From Trichopria drosophilae (Eukaryota; Arthropoda; Insecta; Hymenoptera; Diapriidae), in NCBI GenBank assembly GCA_030407085.1, contig CM059582.1, positions 160,944,001 to 161,008,000 on the forward strand: a DNA stretch of 64,000 bases. The letters are read 5' to 3'. Positions within the stretch are counted from its first letter, which is position 1. The number at the start of each line of letters is the position of its first letter. Made by a program: the position numbers and the translations under genes. Of the stretch, positions 38,204 through 49,650 are shown piece after piece. The notes under the pieces are model-generated. The model was not told where the DNA came from. It was given only the letters and a program-made list of their open reading frames with translations, and searched no databases.

Positions 38204-38403
38204 GGGTGCACCTCAAAAACTCGACAAATCACAAAACAGACACTTCAATAACCTGACATTAAAAAACCAGACATTTCAAAAAACAGACTTTAAAAATTTG
38301 GAAGCTATTTGAAATTTCTGGTTTTTGAAGGTCTATTTTCTGAAATGTCTGGTTTTTGAAGAAGTGTCTGTTTTGTGATTTGTCGGGTTTCTGAGGTTAA
38401 CCC
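38204..38403. mobile_element. Short palindromic foldback A, second duplicate (200 bp)
   Basis: Ends GGGTGCACCTC and GAGGTTAACCC. Interior and neighbours match the 37728-37907 copy (GGTTTTTGAAGGTCTATTTT in both), so it arose by the tandem duplication and not by separate insertion. Confidence 0.65.
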
Positions 38404-38509
38404 GGGTTTTTAAAAGGTCTGTTTATTGAAATGTATTTTTTTTTAAATGTCTGGTTTTTGAATGTCGGTGACTGTTTTGTAATTTGTCTGGTTTTTGAGG
38501 TGTAGCCGT

Positions 38510-39370
38510 TGATAAGAGTCAACTGTTTGACGGATTGGTGCTGTGGGAGTACTGGGGCGTTTGGTGCGCCTCTTGTTGTGCCCGGTGAGGTCTTTGGACC
38601 ACTCGGTTTTTTCGCCCCGATGCTCCGTAAAGACGCTTCTGGGGGAGAGAAGCTCGCCGACGAATAGGACGTCGGGGATACAGCGAGGTCGCCGCCACGG
38701 CGAGAGCCGAGACCACGAGACGGTTTACGATTTTCAGGCCAGTCTAGTACGAGCAGCCGCTCAGGAGACACCCGCAGGGGACTTTCCAAGTTCCAAGGTA
38801 GGTGACTCGCACCGATTTCTCTCCGTCACCTCTGACACTCGCCAACAATTTCTACTCCACCATCAGAAATTCGCATCCGACATTTCGCTCCTATTTTTAC
38901 GCCAAGGCACCGGTGCCCAGATCTACGATTGTTTACGCCTATTAATCAATGTTTACATCGGCTCCGTAGCCTTTATTGTCTCCCGGTGTATTTTCGGAGT
39001 CGGCAATTAGCCTCCTTGGCACATTTCGTTGCGGCTCAATTTGATACCAACCGATTCTTCTCCATTTTCCAACTTGAATTAATCCAATTGTTTCGCGCAT
39101 CTCTCTTTGTGCAGCATCTCGGATGCGTGAAATCTCCGATTGGTCGGTTTTGTTTATCTCGCGGAGATCCGCGTCTATTTTTATGATGCCGATGCGCTCG
39201 TAATTGAATTCGCTTGCTGTAAGTGGCTTCTTTCGTGCGATCCCTCCAACTAACGTTTTCCTTAAGGTTGCCTTTGTTGTTTTACTTCTCGCTCCTCTTC
39301 AAAACATCAACGAAACTGGACTTTAAAGAACCTGCAGTGCTGAAATAACGGCTCTCTATAGTGTGCGTGT
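38510..39370 (+). promoter_or_regulatory. G+C-richer block, possible promoter and first exon
   Basis: A sharply bounded block of higher G+C and CpG follows the foldback A cluster. Donor-like sites TTCCAAG-GTAGGTGAC (about 38803) and TTGCT-GTAAGTGG (about 39220) suggest non-coding exons on the + strand. Open frames here (up to 155 codons) have no recognised domain and overlap on both strands. If it is a first exon, the partner gene is not known; the LRR gene 16 kb to the right is on the same strand. Confidence 0.3.
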
Positions 39371-42300
39371 ATTTTCTCCGAAATGTGAGTGCAATTTAGA
39401 AATGTCAAAATATCAAGTTTCCGCTTTATTTACTAGTGATTATCAAAGTGAAAACAGTGATTATTATTAACAAGTTATTGTTATTTCAAATCGTGGAGTG
39501 GAGAATATTCAATCATTCTTAAGATTGTTTCAATTTCCACTCTACATTATTTCTTAGAACAAAAATTTAACTCTGCATACATTGATTAATTAATTACTAC
39601 TTTAAACTGAGCCTTCACTCCTTGGAGAATGAATTTTAAGTGTCAAAAGTGACAAGTTTTCATTCCATTGAAAGTCAACATTTTTGCAGTGAAAATTCAC
39701 TTTTGACAAAGTAAGAAACAAGTTACTTATTTAAAATAAGAGGTCACTTCTTTAAGAGTGATATTGTGAATGCTAAACTTGAAAGTTAAAGTTCTTCACT
39801 CTACAGCATGTAAATTTCTTGGAGTGAACATCAGAATAAGCAATTAGCCAATCTTACAACAATGTTTACTCAATTAAACTAAGAGTATCTTAATGTTTAC
39901 ACTGCAGAAATTAAATTTCATGGAGTGAAAATTCACTCTTACATTACGTTCACTCATTTTGATAAGGGAATTTCTATAAAAGTCAGAATTAAAGCATTGA
40001 CAAAAGCGACTCCATTTTCACTCGATACAATGTAAATATTTTGAAATGAATGTTGACTACGTACACAGTAAAAAATGAGTCGCTCTTACAACAGCCAATT
40101 TTCATTCTTTTATGATAAGACTTAATTCAAGAGTGACTCAACTTTCACTCTATACAGATTGTTTACATAAGATTCACAAAGAATAGTATTGACTTTACTG
40201 AAAATCATTTTCGTTTAATATAACCAGTTCGGATTTTACGATCTGACGACAGCATTTTATTAAAATTAATTGAGAATTAATTAAGGGTTATCAAATATGA
40301 AGAAACATCGTAATAGCTTGGATTAGGAAATAAGTATCCTCAAAATCAAAGATCTGCAACCAATAGTATCAACAAATAATAAATTTATAAATAAAAATGT
40401 TAATTAATGTTTAGAATAATATAATCACATTTACTCCTAACGTTATCCTAACGTTATTAACTCAAGAAAATTACTTTAAATCTAATTGTTTACTAACTTA
40501 AATTCTTCGCAACAAAATATATAAAAAAAAGTTTAATCAGCATGTTAATAGTAACTTAATCATTCAAAAGTAAGTACTAGTGGAGTATTGTTGATTATGT
40601 AATACTATTTAATAATACGACATAAACATTAACTTTTTAATTGTAAATTATGATCAAAGTCTATAAATTTAAATTATATTTTCAATCATTTTCTTATTAG
40701 TAATTATAAACAAGCAGTAATTTTGTTAGTAAACAATTGATACTTCAACATTTAATCCAATTATTAAATTTAATAATGTACTCTAACTTGAATCTTGGTT
40801 GTGAAAATATTTGTTCCTTTTTATGAATTTCGGCAATAAAAAATTTTCTGAAACTCAACTTCCGTAGTTACTATTGCAGTACGGATTAGTATACAATTAT
40901 TATTGACATCTTTCTAATTCACATCTTTGGTTACAAACCTATTTCACAACTCTTTGAAAAATGTTTATTATTTATTAATTAAATTACTAAATTTTTCATT
41001 TAATATTGAGAATACATTTATAATTAACTTAATTAAATGCTACATAGTTAATATGTCACAATAATTAGGTGTATTATGGATTAGTAAGGTTCAGTAGAAT
41101 TATTACAGTTGTCAGATTTTTAAAATTTAAAACAAGCCTATTGAATATTCTTTTTCGACCGATAATTACATAAAACAACTTAAAAAATAGTTTTCGTAAT
41201 TAATTTTAAATAATTAAATTGTAATGCAATCTTAAATAAATAATTTTCAACTTTTTTAGTGTTTCAGAAAAATGTAGAAGATAGTGTAAGTTACTAGGGT
41301 AAAAGATAATCAAAAGTTACTAATTTAACAATAAAATAACAATAAAATATACAGAAGCAAAAATTTGTAATTTAGAATATAAAGTAAGTCAGATTTACTA
41401 AAAAAAACTAATTCAAATAAATATTTTTTTGTCAGTGCAATAATTACTATTTTAACCTGTTTTTAATGACAAAATATTAGTCCAGTAACTACAAGATTTG
41501 CGTAAAATCATAAATATTATATTTTCAACGTCTATTTTACTTAATTACAAGTTAACCTTAAAATAACCACCAAATGTTTATATTTGCATAATTTAATTTA
41601 TTTCCTCTAGCAACAATATTTAATTTTTCTTTAAGTTTATCGATCTTTTTAGCAGTAAAAAATAAGTATTTGTTAATAACTACATATTTCAGTCTTCTAA
41701 GTATTTGTAAATAATAACAGAAATTAAATTTAACTTTATATATTAGAATTTTGCCATTTCAGTAATAATTTTGAACCGACTTGAATTTCATATTCATTTA
41801 TTTAATTCAGTAGATATGTTTAACATTTTAAGTGAACGTAATAAATGAAGGGAATTTCATAAACGATAAAATTAAATTTAGTACATAAACAAAAACGAAA
41901 CTGGAATGTTAAGAATACAAAGTGTAACATTAAAAATAAAAGTTTAGACTGAATCAAATTCGTTCTCTTAAATTGTAATCTTAAAGAGAAAAATGGTATG
42001 GTCAAATAAATTATTTTATCGTTAAAAAAAATGTTGCCAAAGCGACATATAATAGTTGATTATATAAACAAATGAGTAATTTTTTAAAAAAAGTTCTGTT
42101 GAAATTTTAAAACGAATTAATGAAATATCAATGTCATGAAATTTTTAACATTTTACTAAAAAATTGGAATTTATATTAATATTTGCTCAGTAATGTCCAA
42201 TCAGCGTCGAATTTCGCACATGTTCACGGAATTTTTTCTCAAAATCTCATGTCGATCTTGAATAAACGGGTTTTCGCAAGTACTACCTTAAGTGAACGTC

Positions 42301-44548
42301 ATCTATTTACATGACTTTATTTACGCCTTCGAAATCATGGAGATAATTATTTGTCATCACGTGCATTAAGATGATGTTTATTTATTTTGCCCGCTTCGTC
42401 GTTATCTCGAGACTTCTATATATGCTCCGTGAATCTAATTTACTACTTACTGCTTACATGCGAATCAATGACACCTACTTCTGATCCGCGGTTTATGTAA
42501 CGGAAGTTTTGCATGCCACTTAACTTTTCTTATAGGATATGTCATTGGAGATTTTATGTTATTCGCAATTAATTCCGATCATTACAGTGAACTTGTAAAA
42601 GAAGATATCGAGAAGGAGATCTATTTATCCAACGGTAACAAAAAATGTTGATTTTGGTAAAGTGCGTGCTTAAATACTAGATAGAACTGGATTTAATTAA
42701 CGGAAAGGTGATTTTACAGCGCGGTTTAAATTAGTGTGGTTGGATTAACTATCATCGCTTCGAAGCTGATGTCTAATTTCTTAACCAACCTGTGGAAATG
42801 ATTTTTTTTACGACATTCGTCGAACTGAAATACCAATGGTAATTGTCCAAGAATTTTTTTAAAATCGACGTTTATTCCATTGTTTTGTCAAATATGTTTA
42901 ATTACTACAAATTTATAATTAGATTAATTGGTTGAATTTTATGAAAGTTCATGTTAAAAAATTAAAGTAAGGTTAGTAATAACAAATTTTTCAAGATTCA
43001 GACATTTTTTTAAACGAAATGTGTATTTATTACATATTGAGACTGAATGTAATGTTGATTAACTAAAAAATACTTTTCTAAAAGTTTTAGCCCAAAGAGT
43101 TAATAATAATGATACTTTCATTTTAATTTTTCCCTTTGTTTATTGTTTTTTGTAACCATTGCACAACAAGGTTATGTTGTTTAGAAGCTCCAGATTATTT
43201 CCGATGCTTAAAATGTTAATCCGAGGTTAAAATTGGCCCAATGGTTAGAATTTGTGACATTTGAAGATATGTATACGAGTAATGATTTTTTAGTACTTTT
43301 GAGGTTATGTCGCAAGTTTGTGAGAGAAAAATAGTATGTGATCAATTAGTATCTTATTTAGAATCGTAAGGTAGTACTAAATGATGCAAATATCAAAAAA
43401 GAGTATAAAAATGATTACATCTAATGTTATTAATACATAACCTCAAATATTAAAAATTCCTGACGCACCGAGCAGATTCTGACAAAACCTTCTTTTTTTG
43501 GATCTGTGTTATGTTTTAGGATGCATTATACCATTAATAACAATTACACGGAAGATTAAACGAAGTGCAATCATTTAACACGAATTTTTAAATTGTTAAA
43601 ACATTCAAATAATTAAATTAACATTCAGCTACTTGAAATGAATTATTAAAACAGTATACTAAATTAACAGCAAACAAAAAATATAATAATTTCTCTTCAC
43701 CTTTCCTGTACTTTAAAATTCGGACATTTTCGTAATAAATAATATAAGTTTTTTAAAAATTATTTCTATATACATTTAATTATTTCGTAGACATTCAAAG
43801 TACTTTGTATAATACACAATGTATATAGAAGGATTTACTACCGTTTCACACTTTATTAACGAGTTTCACCACGCGTACTTATCACACAAAACCTTTGCCG
43901 GTTGCTGCAAGGATGTACTAATTAAATTCCAGTAGTAGTAAGTACTAATTGTTTAGTAAAATTGTACAGTTACGTGGTTAGTAGGTAGTCGTATCATTGA
44001 ATTATTATCAATATAACGTTTTATGCCTCTGTTCCTGTTCTTGAAAGAAAATCTTAAGTAATTGTACTTTTCCGTATAACTGTTTTCTACTAAAATCGAC
44101 TACTTACTTACATGTTGAAATACGAATCAAGTAAATAGATGATTATTTAATAAAAAAAGTAATTTAATGTTACTACAAAAACTTTGTTAAACTAGAAATT
44201 TTTTATAATAAATAATTCCATAATATTGTACCATTTATTATATCAATTAACTATATATAACTGTATAATATTACATTTCGTTAAAGTGACATATTAATTA
44301 AAGTAAACATACATATTTGTATAAACATCGTTTATAACCACTAATAATAATACATTTCAAAAGCCTGTTAGATATTTTGACAAATAAGAATATGTACGTA
44401 AATAAATACCTTCCTTATTTAAGTAATATAATATAGATACTACATAAATTGGTAACTATCTAGAAACGATTTTAATCCGAAGTCAGATTCAATTCAAATT
44501 AATTTGCTGGCTATTATGGTCTCAACAAAACTTCCTAACGATCGTAAG
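39371..44548. other. Non-coding stretch with GAGTGAA / CACTCTT scatter
   Basis: No gene seen. Between about 39600 and 40150, motifs such as TTGGAGTGAA, AAAATTCACTCTT and AAGAGTGA recur in both orientations without fixed period. They resemble the 21-bp array at 29892. From 40200 to 44500 the sequence is extremely AT-rich and featureless apart from homopolymer runs. Confidence 0.45.
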
Positions 44549-44575
44549 GTCCCGGGTTCAAGTCCCGATACATCG
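44549..44575 (+). pseudogene. tRNA-like 3' fragment, copy 2
   Basis: CCGGG-TTCAAGT-CCCGA forms a T-arm like that at 33142, followed by TACATCG (copy 1 has TGCATCG). Upstream GATCGTAAGG could be the end of an anticodon or variable region. No 5' half is present, and surrounding sequence differs from copy 1. Confidence 0.45.
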
Positions 44576-46078
44576 AATCTTTAGAGTTCGGTCCTATTTT
44601 TTAAAATTAATAAGTAATCTAAAAACCGTCAAAAATTCAAAACAATTGAAACTAGTGCTCAGAAATACAAAAAAATTTTTGAAAATAATACTGTTGGTAA
44701 TTAATTACAGTAAAACTTTCTTATAATATCAAGATTAAAAGATTATTTGAAGCCATATTATTCATTTCACATTTTCATATTTGGCTAATTATACTTATTT
44801 CTAAGAATATTTTTTGTCGGTTTAACTGATGTTCAGTAACTCGTGAATACATGAATTTTTATTGCTTCAACGTGATTCGTCATTTCCGATTTTTATGTGA
44901 ACGTAACTAAATGTGCATCGCATAGATTTGCAACTTAAAACGCGATTTAATTAAAAAGTTTAATTTAATCTCTGTGTTGTAAACTCCGCTTTTTACACGT
45001 CAATTGCTTTCATTTTAAGTTTTAAATTCTTTGTCGTCTGTTTTGATTCGGTGCCCGGAATTCAAAAGTGATCAATTGGACTCCTACAAATTTGACGCTC
45101 GAATTCTTTCTGCCATTGGCCTTTGACATTCTTTTCTAAAATGAAAGCTGGTCCTTTGCCAAATTTGATTCGAATCCGATATAAATCTGAAAAACGTTAT
45201 TGTTAGATGTCCAACAAAGAGTATATAATATATTGGATACTTTTTGACGTAACTATGGATAAATATTTTTTTAAGTACTAAATGCAGTTTACATATTTTA
45301 ATCATATATATTTAATTTTTTCCCTTCATTTTTAGTTAAAAGTAAATATGTGTTATTTAAATACAATAATCTTCTTTACTATAAATAAGATAAACGTTTA
45401 CTTAGAATTATTATATATGACACTACATTTGGACTAATTATTAAGTATCAGAATATATATATGATTTTAATTTTTTACTGAATTTAGTACCGTAAGCCAT
45501 TTTAAAAATTTCTGGATTATATGAGTAAGAAATCTTCAACATATTAAAAGTCAGTAATTTTTAAGCGAACCAGTTTTTAATCATATTTTATTCTTACTTC
45601 ACTCAACTAATCTCAAAGTTAATATTTACTCTATAAAGTCATTTTTAGTGCAGGTAACGATAGCTAAAATCGGCCAGTGATGTTACAGTCTAAAGTTATG
45701 TACGAAGTTTGACGCACTGTTAATTACTTAACACGACTATTAAGCAAGGTGCACTAATCACTTACGCTCGTAATTTCCATTCTACTGAATAGTTGTGTTC
45801 ACTAATAATAAGTTGTTGTTTTCAATTTGTCCCGACTATAATTTGTCTAAAATGTTAAATCTATGAAGTACTGTATATGAAACAAAATTTTCAATAAAAA
45901 TTACGGAAAGAATTCTGAAAACTTAAAAGTTAGAGAATAGTATAAGATTTTAACTCTATATTCTTAAACTTCTCCTACTTTTATATTCAAAAAATATTGC
46001 AATACAATTTTTCAGACGGTAATTTATCATATTTATATACTTACTATTTTATTTACTGAACACTAATAAAAAAGTCCC
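44576..46078. other. Non-coding stretch
   Basis: AT-rich, no gene or repeat arms recognised. Confidence 0.45.
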
Positions 46079-46082
46079 TTCA

Positions 46083-46394
46083 GGCGGTTCTAAACTGGTC
46101 CACTGATAAAGTAGGAAGTTACGCTGAAAATCCCTAAAACATCTGAATCAATTTGTCAAATGTGAGGGTAATTCTACTTAGTATATGCGGTGAATTAAAA
46201 ACTTTTGAAAATAAGTGATTTCTATTCATTTCCAATAATAAAGTCAATTCTTAACTTATTTTGTTGACATTCTGTAAAACTCCGCATATAGAAAGTAGAA
46301 TTACGCTTACAGAGCCCGAATGGTGAAAAATTGTTTCAATCAGACGTTTTTATCGTAAATTCCTACCTTATCGACAGACTACTTTAGAACTCTC
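46083..46394. mobile_element. TTAA-type palindromic element, 312 bp
   Basis: Left end GGCGGTTCTAAACTGG after TTCA (46079-46082). Right end, reverse-complemented, GAGAGTTCTAAAGTAG, next to TTAA (46395-46398). Both arms continue into GATAA(A/G)GTAGGAA. Inner complementarity includes TCTACTT(A)...ATATGCG against CGCATATAGAAAGTAGA. It is the same family as 46936-47640, shorter and older. Confidence 0.65.
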
Positions 46395-46499
46395 TTAAGA
46401 GACAGCTAAAGCGCCTCGGTCAATAATGTCCATTCCTATTTTAAAATATTCAAATTAAACACAGACTACATATATGTCCAGATTTCTTTTAAACCTTTT

Positions 46500-46830
46500 A
46501 CAGTAGTTTGCTGATTTAGTAATAATTTACATTAAAAACTGTAAATTAAAAATTATTGAATTAATTATAAAATATTTCAATATGTAATGGTAATTGTAAT
46601 GACTACAAAGGATCTCTGTAAAAATAACAATAGAAATTAATTGAGAATTGACTAGAAATTGTCGGCTAATTGTGAATTAATTTATTCAGAAAGTTTTAGA
46701 AGAAACTCGACAGTATTTAGAAATCGGATCCGAATCTAAACAGAATCCGAATGTTGAAATCTGTATTTGGTCATTTTTAAATCAAGTTTTCACCGCAAAC
46801 TTCTAGAGGACCCTAAAAGTTTAACCTCTT
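46500..46830. mobile_element. Decayed remnant of the same TTAA family
   Basis: Contains TAATGGTAATTGTAATGACTA, GAAATTGTCGGCTAATTG, CAGAATCCGAATGTTGAAAT and TCTAGAGGACC. These are diverged versions of family segments in the expected order. Termini cannot be defined. Confidence 0.4.
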
Positions 46831-46935
46831 TGCTGACATAAATATTGTTATATGTGTCCTTGTTTAAAAAATTATAAATAATTATATATAATCAATATAT
46901 CTTGGGTTAGCAGAATAAGTAATTTTTGTCCTTAA

Positions 46936-47640
46936 GGGGGTTTTAAAGTGGTTGGCCGAAAAAGTAGGAATTTTCATTAAAAACCATAATTAAAAAATGG
47001 CTGAATAGATTTTTCAAAATTCGGGCTTTGTAAGGGCAATTCTAATTACTATAGATGGTTTCCTAGAAAATGAGAAGACATTGATTGAGAACTGACCGAG
47101 AATTTTCGGAAATAAATAAAAATCACTTATTTCTTAAAGGTCAATTTTCAATTATTTTCTTTCGTATTTCTTAGGATACTGGATAAAGTAACTAGAATTG
47201 CCCTTATAGAGCCCGAATTTTATAAAATCGACTTAATTATTTTATATTTAAGGGGAGGGTATACCCACAAAATCAGCTCTACGAAATACACTTTTGAAAT
47301 TATGTCTTTAGTAATTTTTGACGTGGAATTCAGTGGTGCTAGAATAAAAAATGTAACAACGATTTTTGAACCCCAAATTGTAACTTGACAAAAAAATTGG
47401 TTTTTCGAAAAAGTGCTTCTACGTTTTTCAAAATTAATTTAAAAATTCAAAAATATCAGGGTGAACGTAATAACACATTTTCTAAATAATTACGCATGGA
47501 TTTTAAAAAATTCAGTTTTTTATATATTTATATAATTTTTTCAAATTTGTTAAAAGTATATTTCATAGAGCTGATTTTGTGGGTACCCTTAAGGTTTTTA
47601 ACGACTTCCTACCTTATTGTCCGAGCACTTTAGAATCCCC
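46936..47640. mobile_element. TTAA-flanked element with nested insertion, 705 bp
   Basis: Exact TTAA at 46932-46935 and 47641-47644. Left end GGGGGTTTTAAAGTGGTTGG; right end, reverse-complemented, GGGGATTCTAAAGTGCTCGG. Arms are complementary: GGCAATTCTAATTACTATAG near 47035 against a CTAGAATTGCC stretch near 47193. The right arm is interrupted by the element at 47252-47588. There is no coding sequence. It is non-autonomous with piggyBac-like or Kolobok-like target use. Confidence 0.8.
47252..47588. mobile_element. Nested TTAA-flanked element, 337 bp
   Basis: TTAA at 47248-47251 and 47589-47592. Both ends carry ACCCACAAAATCAGCTCTA followed by (C/T)GAAATA(C/T)ACTTTT in inverted orientation. 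The left end has about eight extra bases before the shared ACCCAC. It lies inside the right arm of the 46936-47640 element and must be younger. No coding sequence. Confidence 0.75.
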
Positions 47641-47644
47641 TTAA

Positions 47645-49050
47645 ACAATAAAATAATTTTGGTTAAATATAATGGTAAATAATAAATCTTAAGTAATATA
47701 ACAACCGCTAGATGTCGTAATTATTCCCAAGTAAAATGTCTTAAGATTCAGTACATCTGCGAAACATTGTAGTACTATTAAACGAAACAAAATTATTCAA
47801 TAAAAGAATTTCATGTCAAGGATATGAGAACATTACCAACAAATGTTTACATTCAGTGGCAAAGGTTCAAGAAGATTTTCTCCATGCAAACAAGTGTCTC
47901 AAAACTAAATCTTCCGTTGAAACTGACCCAAAATATGTACACGTACTAGATGTTAAAAAAAAATCAGGAAACGGTTACAAAAGAAAGCGGCAAACAGCCA
48001 GGAGTAAAAGCGACAGAAAAAAAGATCAAAGTTTACGCGAGGCGATAAGTCCGCGTATATAGTCCTGAGGCGGGGATAGAAGATTCGGAGTCTGAGACCA
48101 AACGAACGTGTACAAGTGAAACATTCCTCAAGACGGCATATCGTGTTCTTAAAGTGGCACGCTCGGCGATAGTTGTCTTCGAATGTGTGAAGTCTCAGAC
48201 GTCCAATTAGAACAAGTCTCGCCTCTGCTATTGTTCGAAAGTTGCCCGCGAACTTTATATACATTTCTTGTTCGCAAATGTATTTTTAAGACCGCGCTCC
48301 ATTGTTATGTTCTTTCGCCAATTCAGAATCGACGCACGCGCTATACGAGCGAGATGATACCGACATTTTTTTATGACCAAGTGAAAGTGAGCTCTTGCGC
48401 TACCCGAAAAGACAGATTTCCTACTTACCGACCGGTACCGGCAAATTGGTTCGAGTCCGAACCCGTCGGAATTTCAACGCAAGGACTAATTTCGTTCGGC
48501 TTTTCGTTACGCATAATTTATTTCGTGGAATTATTCGCCTAATGCACTGGCGTGGAAGAACTAATGACATTTCCACGGGAATTTTATCAAGCGTGTCATA
48601 TTCGAGGAATGAAAATGACAGAATTATACTTTTTGCAAATAATTACGAAATTACTATTTACGAATTTGTATCGTAAATAAATTCATGTTGTTCATTTTTG
48701 CAATAGGAAATACAAAAATACAAAAATCTGCGGCAGAATTTTGGTACTTTATAATTCGATATATTTTTAAAAATGTTCAGTGGCATTTTTTGAAAATATT
48801 TCTGCTTTCTAACGACATCAACTCCTATTAGAAGTATTTGTATGTATGAAATGGAGGAAAAAAGTTTCTCAAATATGGAAAGGATGGATTTCTAATTATT
48901 ATTATTATTATTATTATTTTTGTTTTTTTAGAATCGAATTGAATAATATAATATAATAATGATCTCGAGAGATACGATTTGCTGAAAACTAAATCTGGGA
49001 CCTCTCGATTGCAGGTTCTAATGGCACTCTAAATTTGTTTTTTCAGTCTA
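47645..49050. other. Non-coding stretch with G+C-richer patch and (ATT)8
   Basis: A G+C-richer block lies at about 48030-48560. On the - strand it holds a TATA-box-like TATATAAAG near 48260. Reading frames in the block (65 to 119 codons, both strands) show no domain. A perfect ATT microsatellite of eight units lies at 48895-48918. Confidence 0.35.
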
Positions 49051-49058
49051 AAGATTTT

Positions 49059-49642
49059 GGGTACACCTCAAAAACCAGATAAATCACAAAACAGACACTT
49101 CAAAAACCCGACATTTCATATTGCAGACATTCAAAAACTAGGCATTTAAAAAAAGAGACATTCAAAAACCCGATGTTTTAAAATACAGACAACTCCGATT
49201 GGTGCGTTCACTACATAAAAAAAATGGTCTCGGGTCGCCGCCCTTGAGAGAAGTTGACGAAGGGATTAATTTTGTAGATCACTTGAAGGTCAAATCAATT
49301 TGACCCCCGGGTTATTTATTAAGCACTAAATGAATCATTAATTACATTTTGAGAATATATACATTTCGAGGGTGCACCTCAAAAACCCGACAAATCATAA
49401 AACAGACATTTCAAAAACCCGAAATTCAAAAACCAGACATTCAAAAATCAGAACTTAAAAAAAGAAACACTAAAAACCAGACATATAAAAAAAACGTTCA
49501 TTTAAAAACCAGACATTTCAAAATGCTGAGATACTTTCTAAATCTGTCTTTTGAAATGTCTAGTTTTTGAATATCTGTTTTTTGGAATGTCGAGTTTTTG
49601 AAGTGTCTGTTTTGTGATTTGTCGGGTTTTTTAGGTGCACCC
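49059..49642. mobile_element. Foldback family A, copy 4, composite (584 bp)
   Basis: Outer ends GGGTACACCTC and TTAGGTGCACCC, flanked by exact duplications AAGATTTT at 49051-49058 and 49643-49650. Left arm and core are in the opposite orientation to copies 1-3 (GATTGGTGCGTTCACTAC, then CAATTTGACCCCCGGG). In place of a simple right arm there is a complete palindromic element, 49370-49642, starting GGGTGCACCTC. The outer duplication is intact, so the composite either moved as a unit or was rearranged after insertion. Confidence 0.85.
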
Positions 49643-49650
49643 AAGATTTT

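Larger units (their letters stand above)
37595..38507 (+). repeat. Tandem duplication of foldback A flank and arms
   Basis: Unit 1 (37595-38067) and unit 2 (38068-38507) both start with CTCTAGACTAGTTATGTTAG. They continue through about 130 bp of unique flank, then a short palindromic family A element, then a right-arm fragment of family A (37908-38067 and 38404-38507). The first right-arm fragment ends in the same CTCTAGAC that duplicates the copy 3 target. The arrangement suggests unequal exchange between family A arms. Confidence 0.75.

Noticed and set aside
38543..39010. 155-codon + strand frame
   Set aside because: Overlapping frames exist on both strands, there is no recognisable domain, and composition explains the openness.
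48895..48918. ATT microsatellite as a functional element
   Set aside because: A plain short tandem repeat with no sign of other significance.
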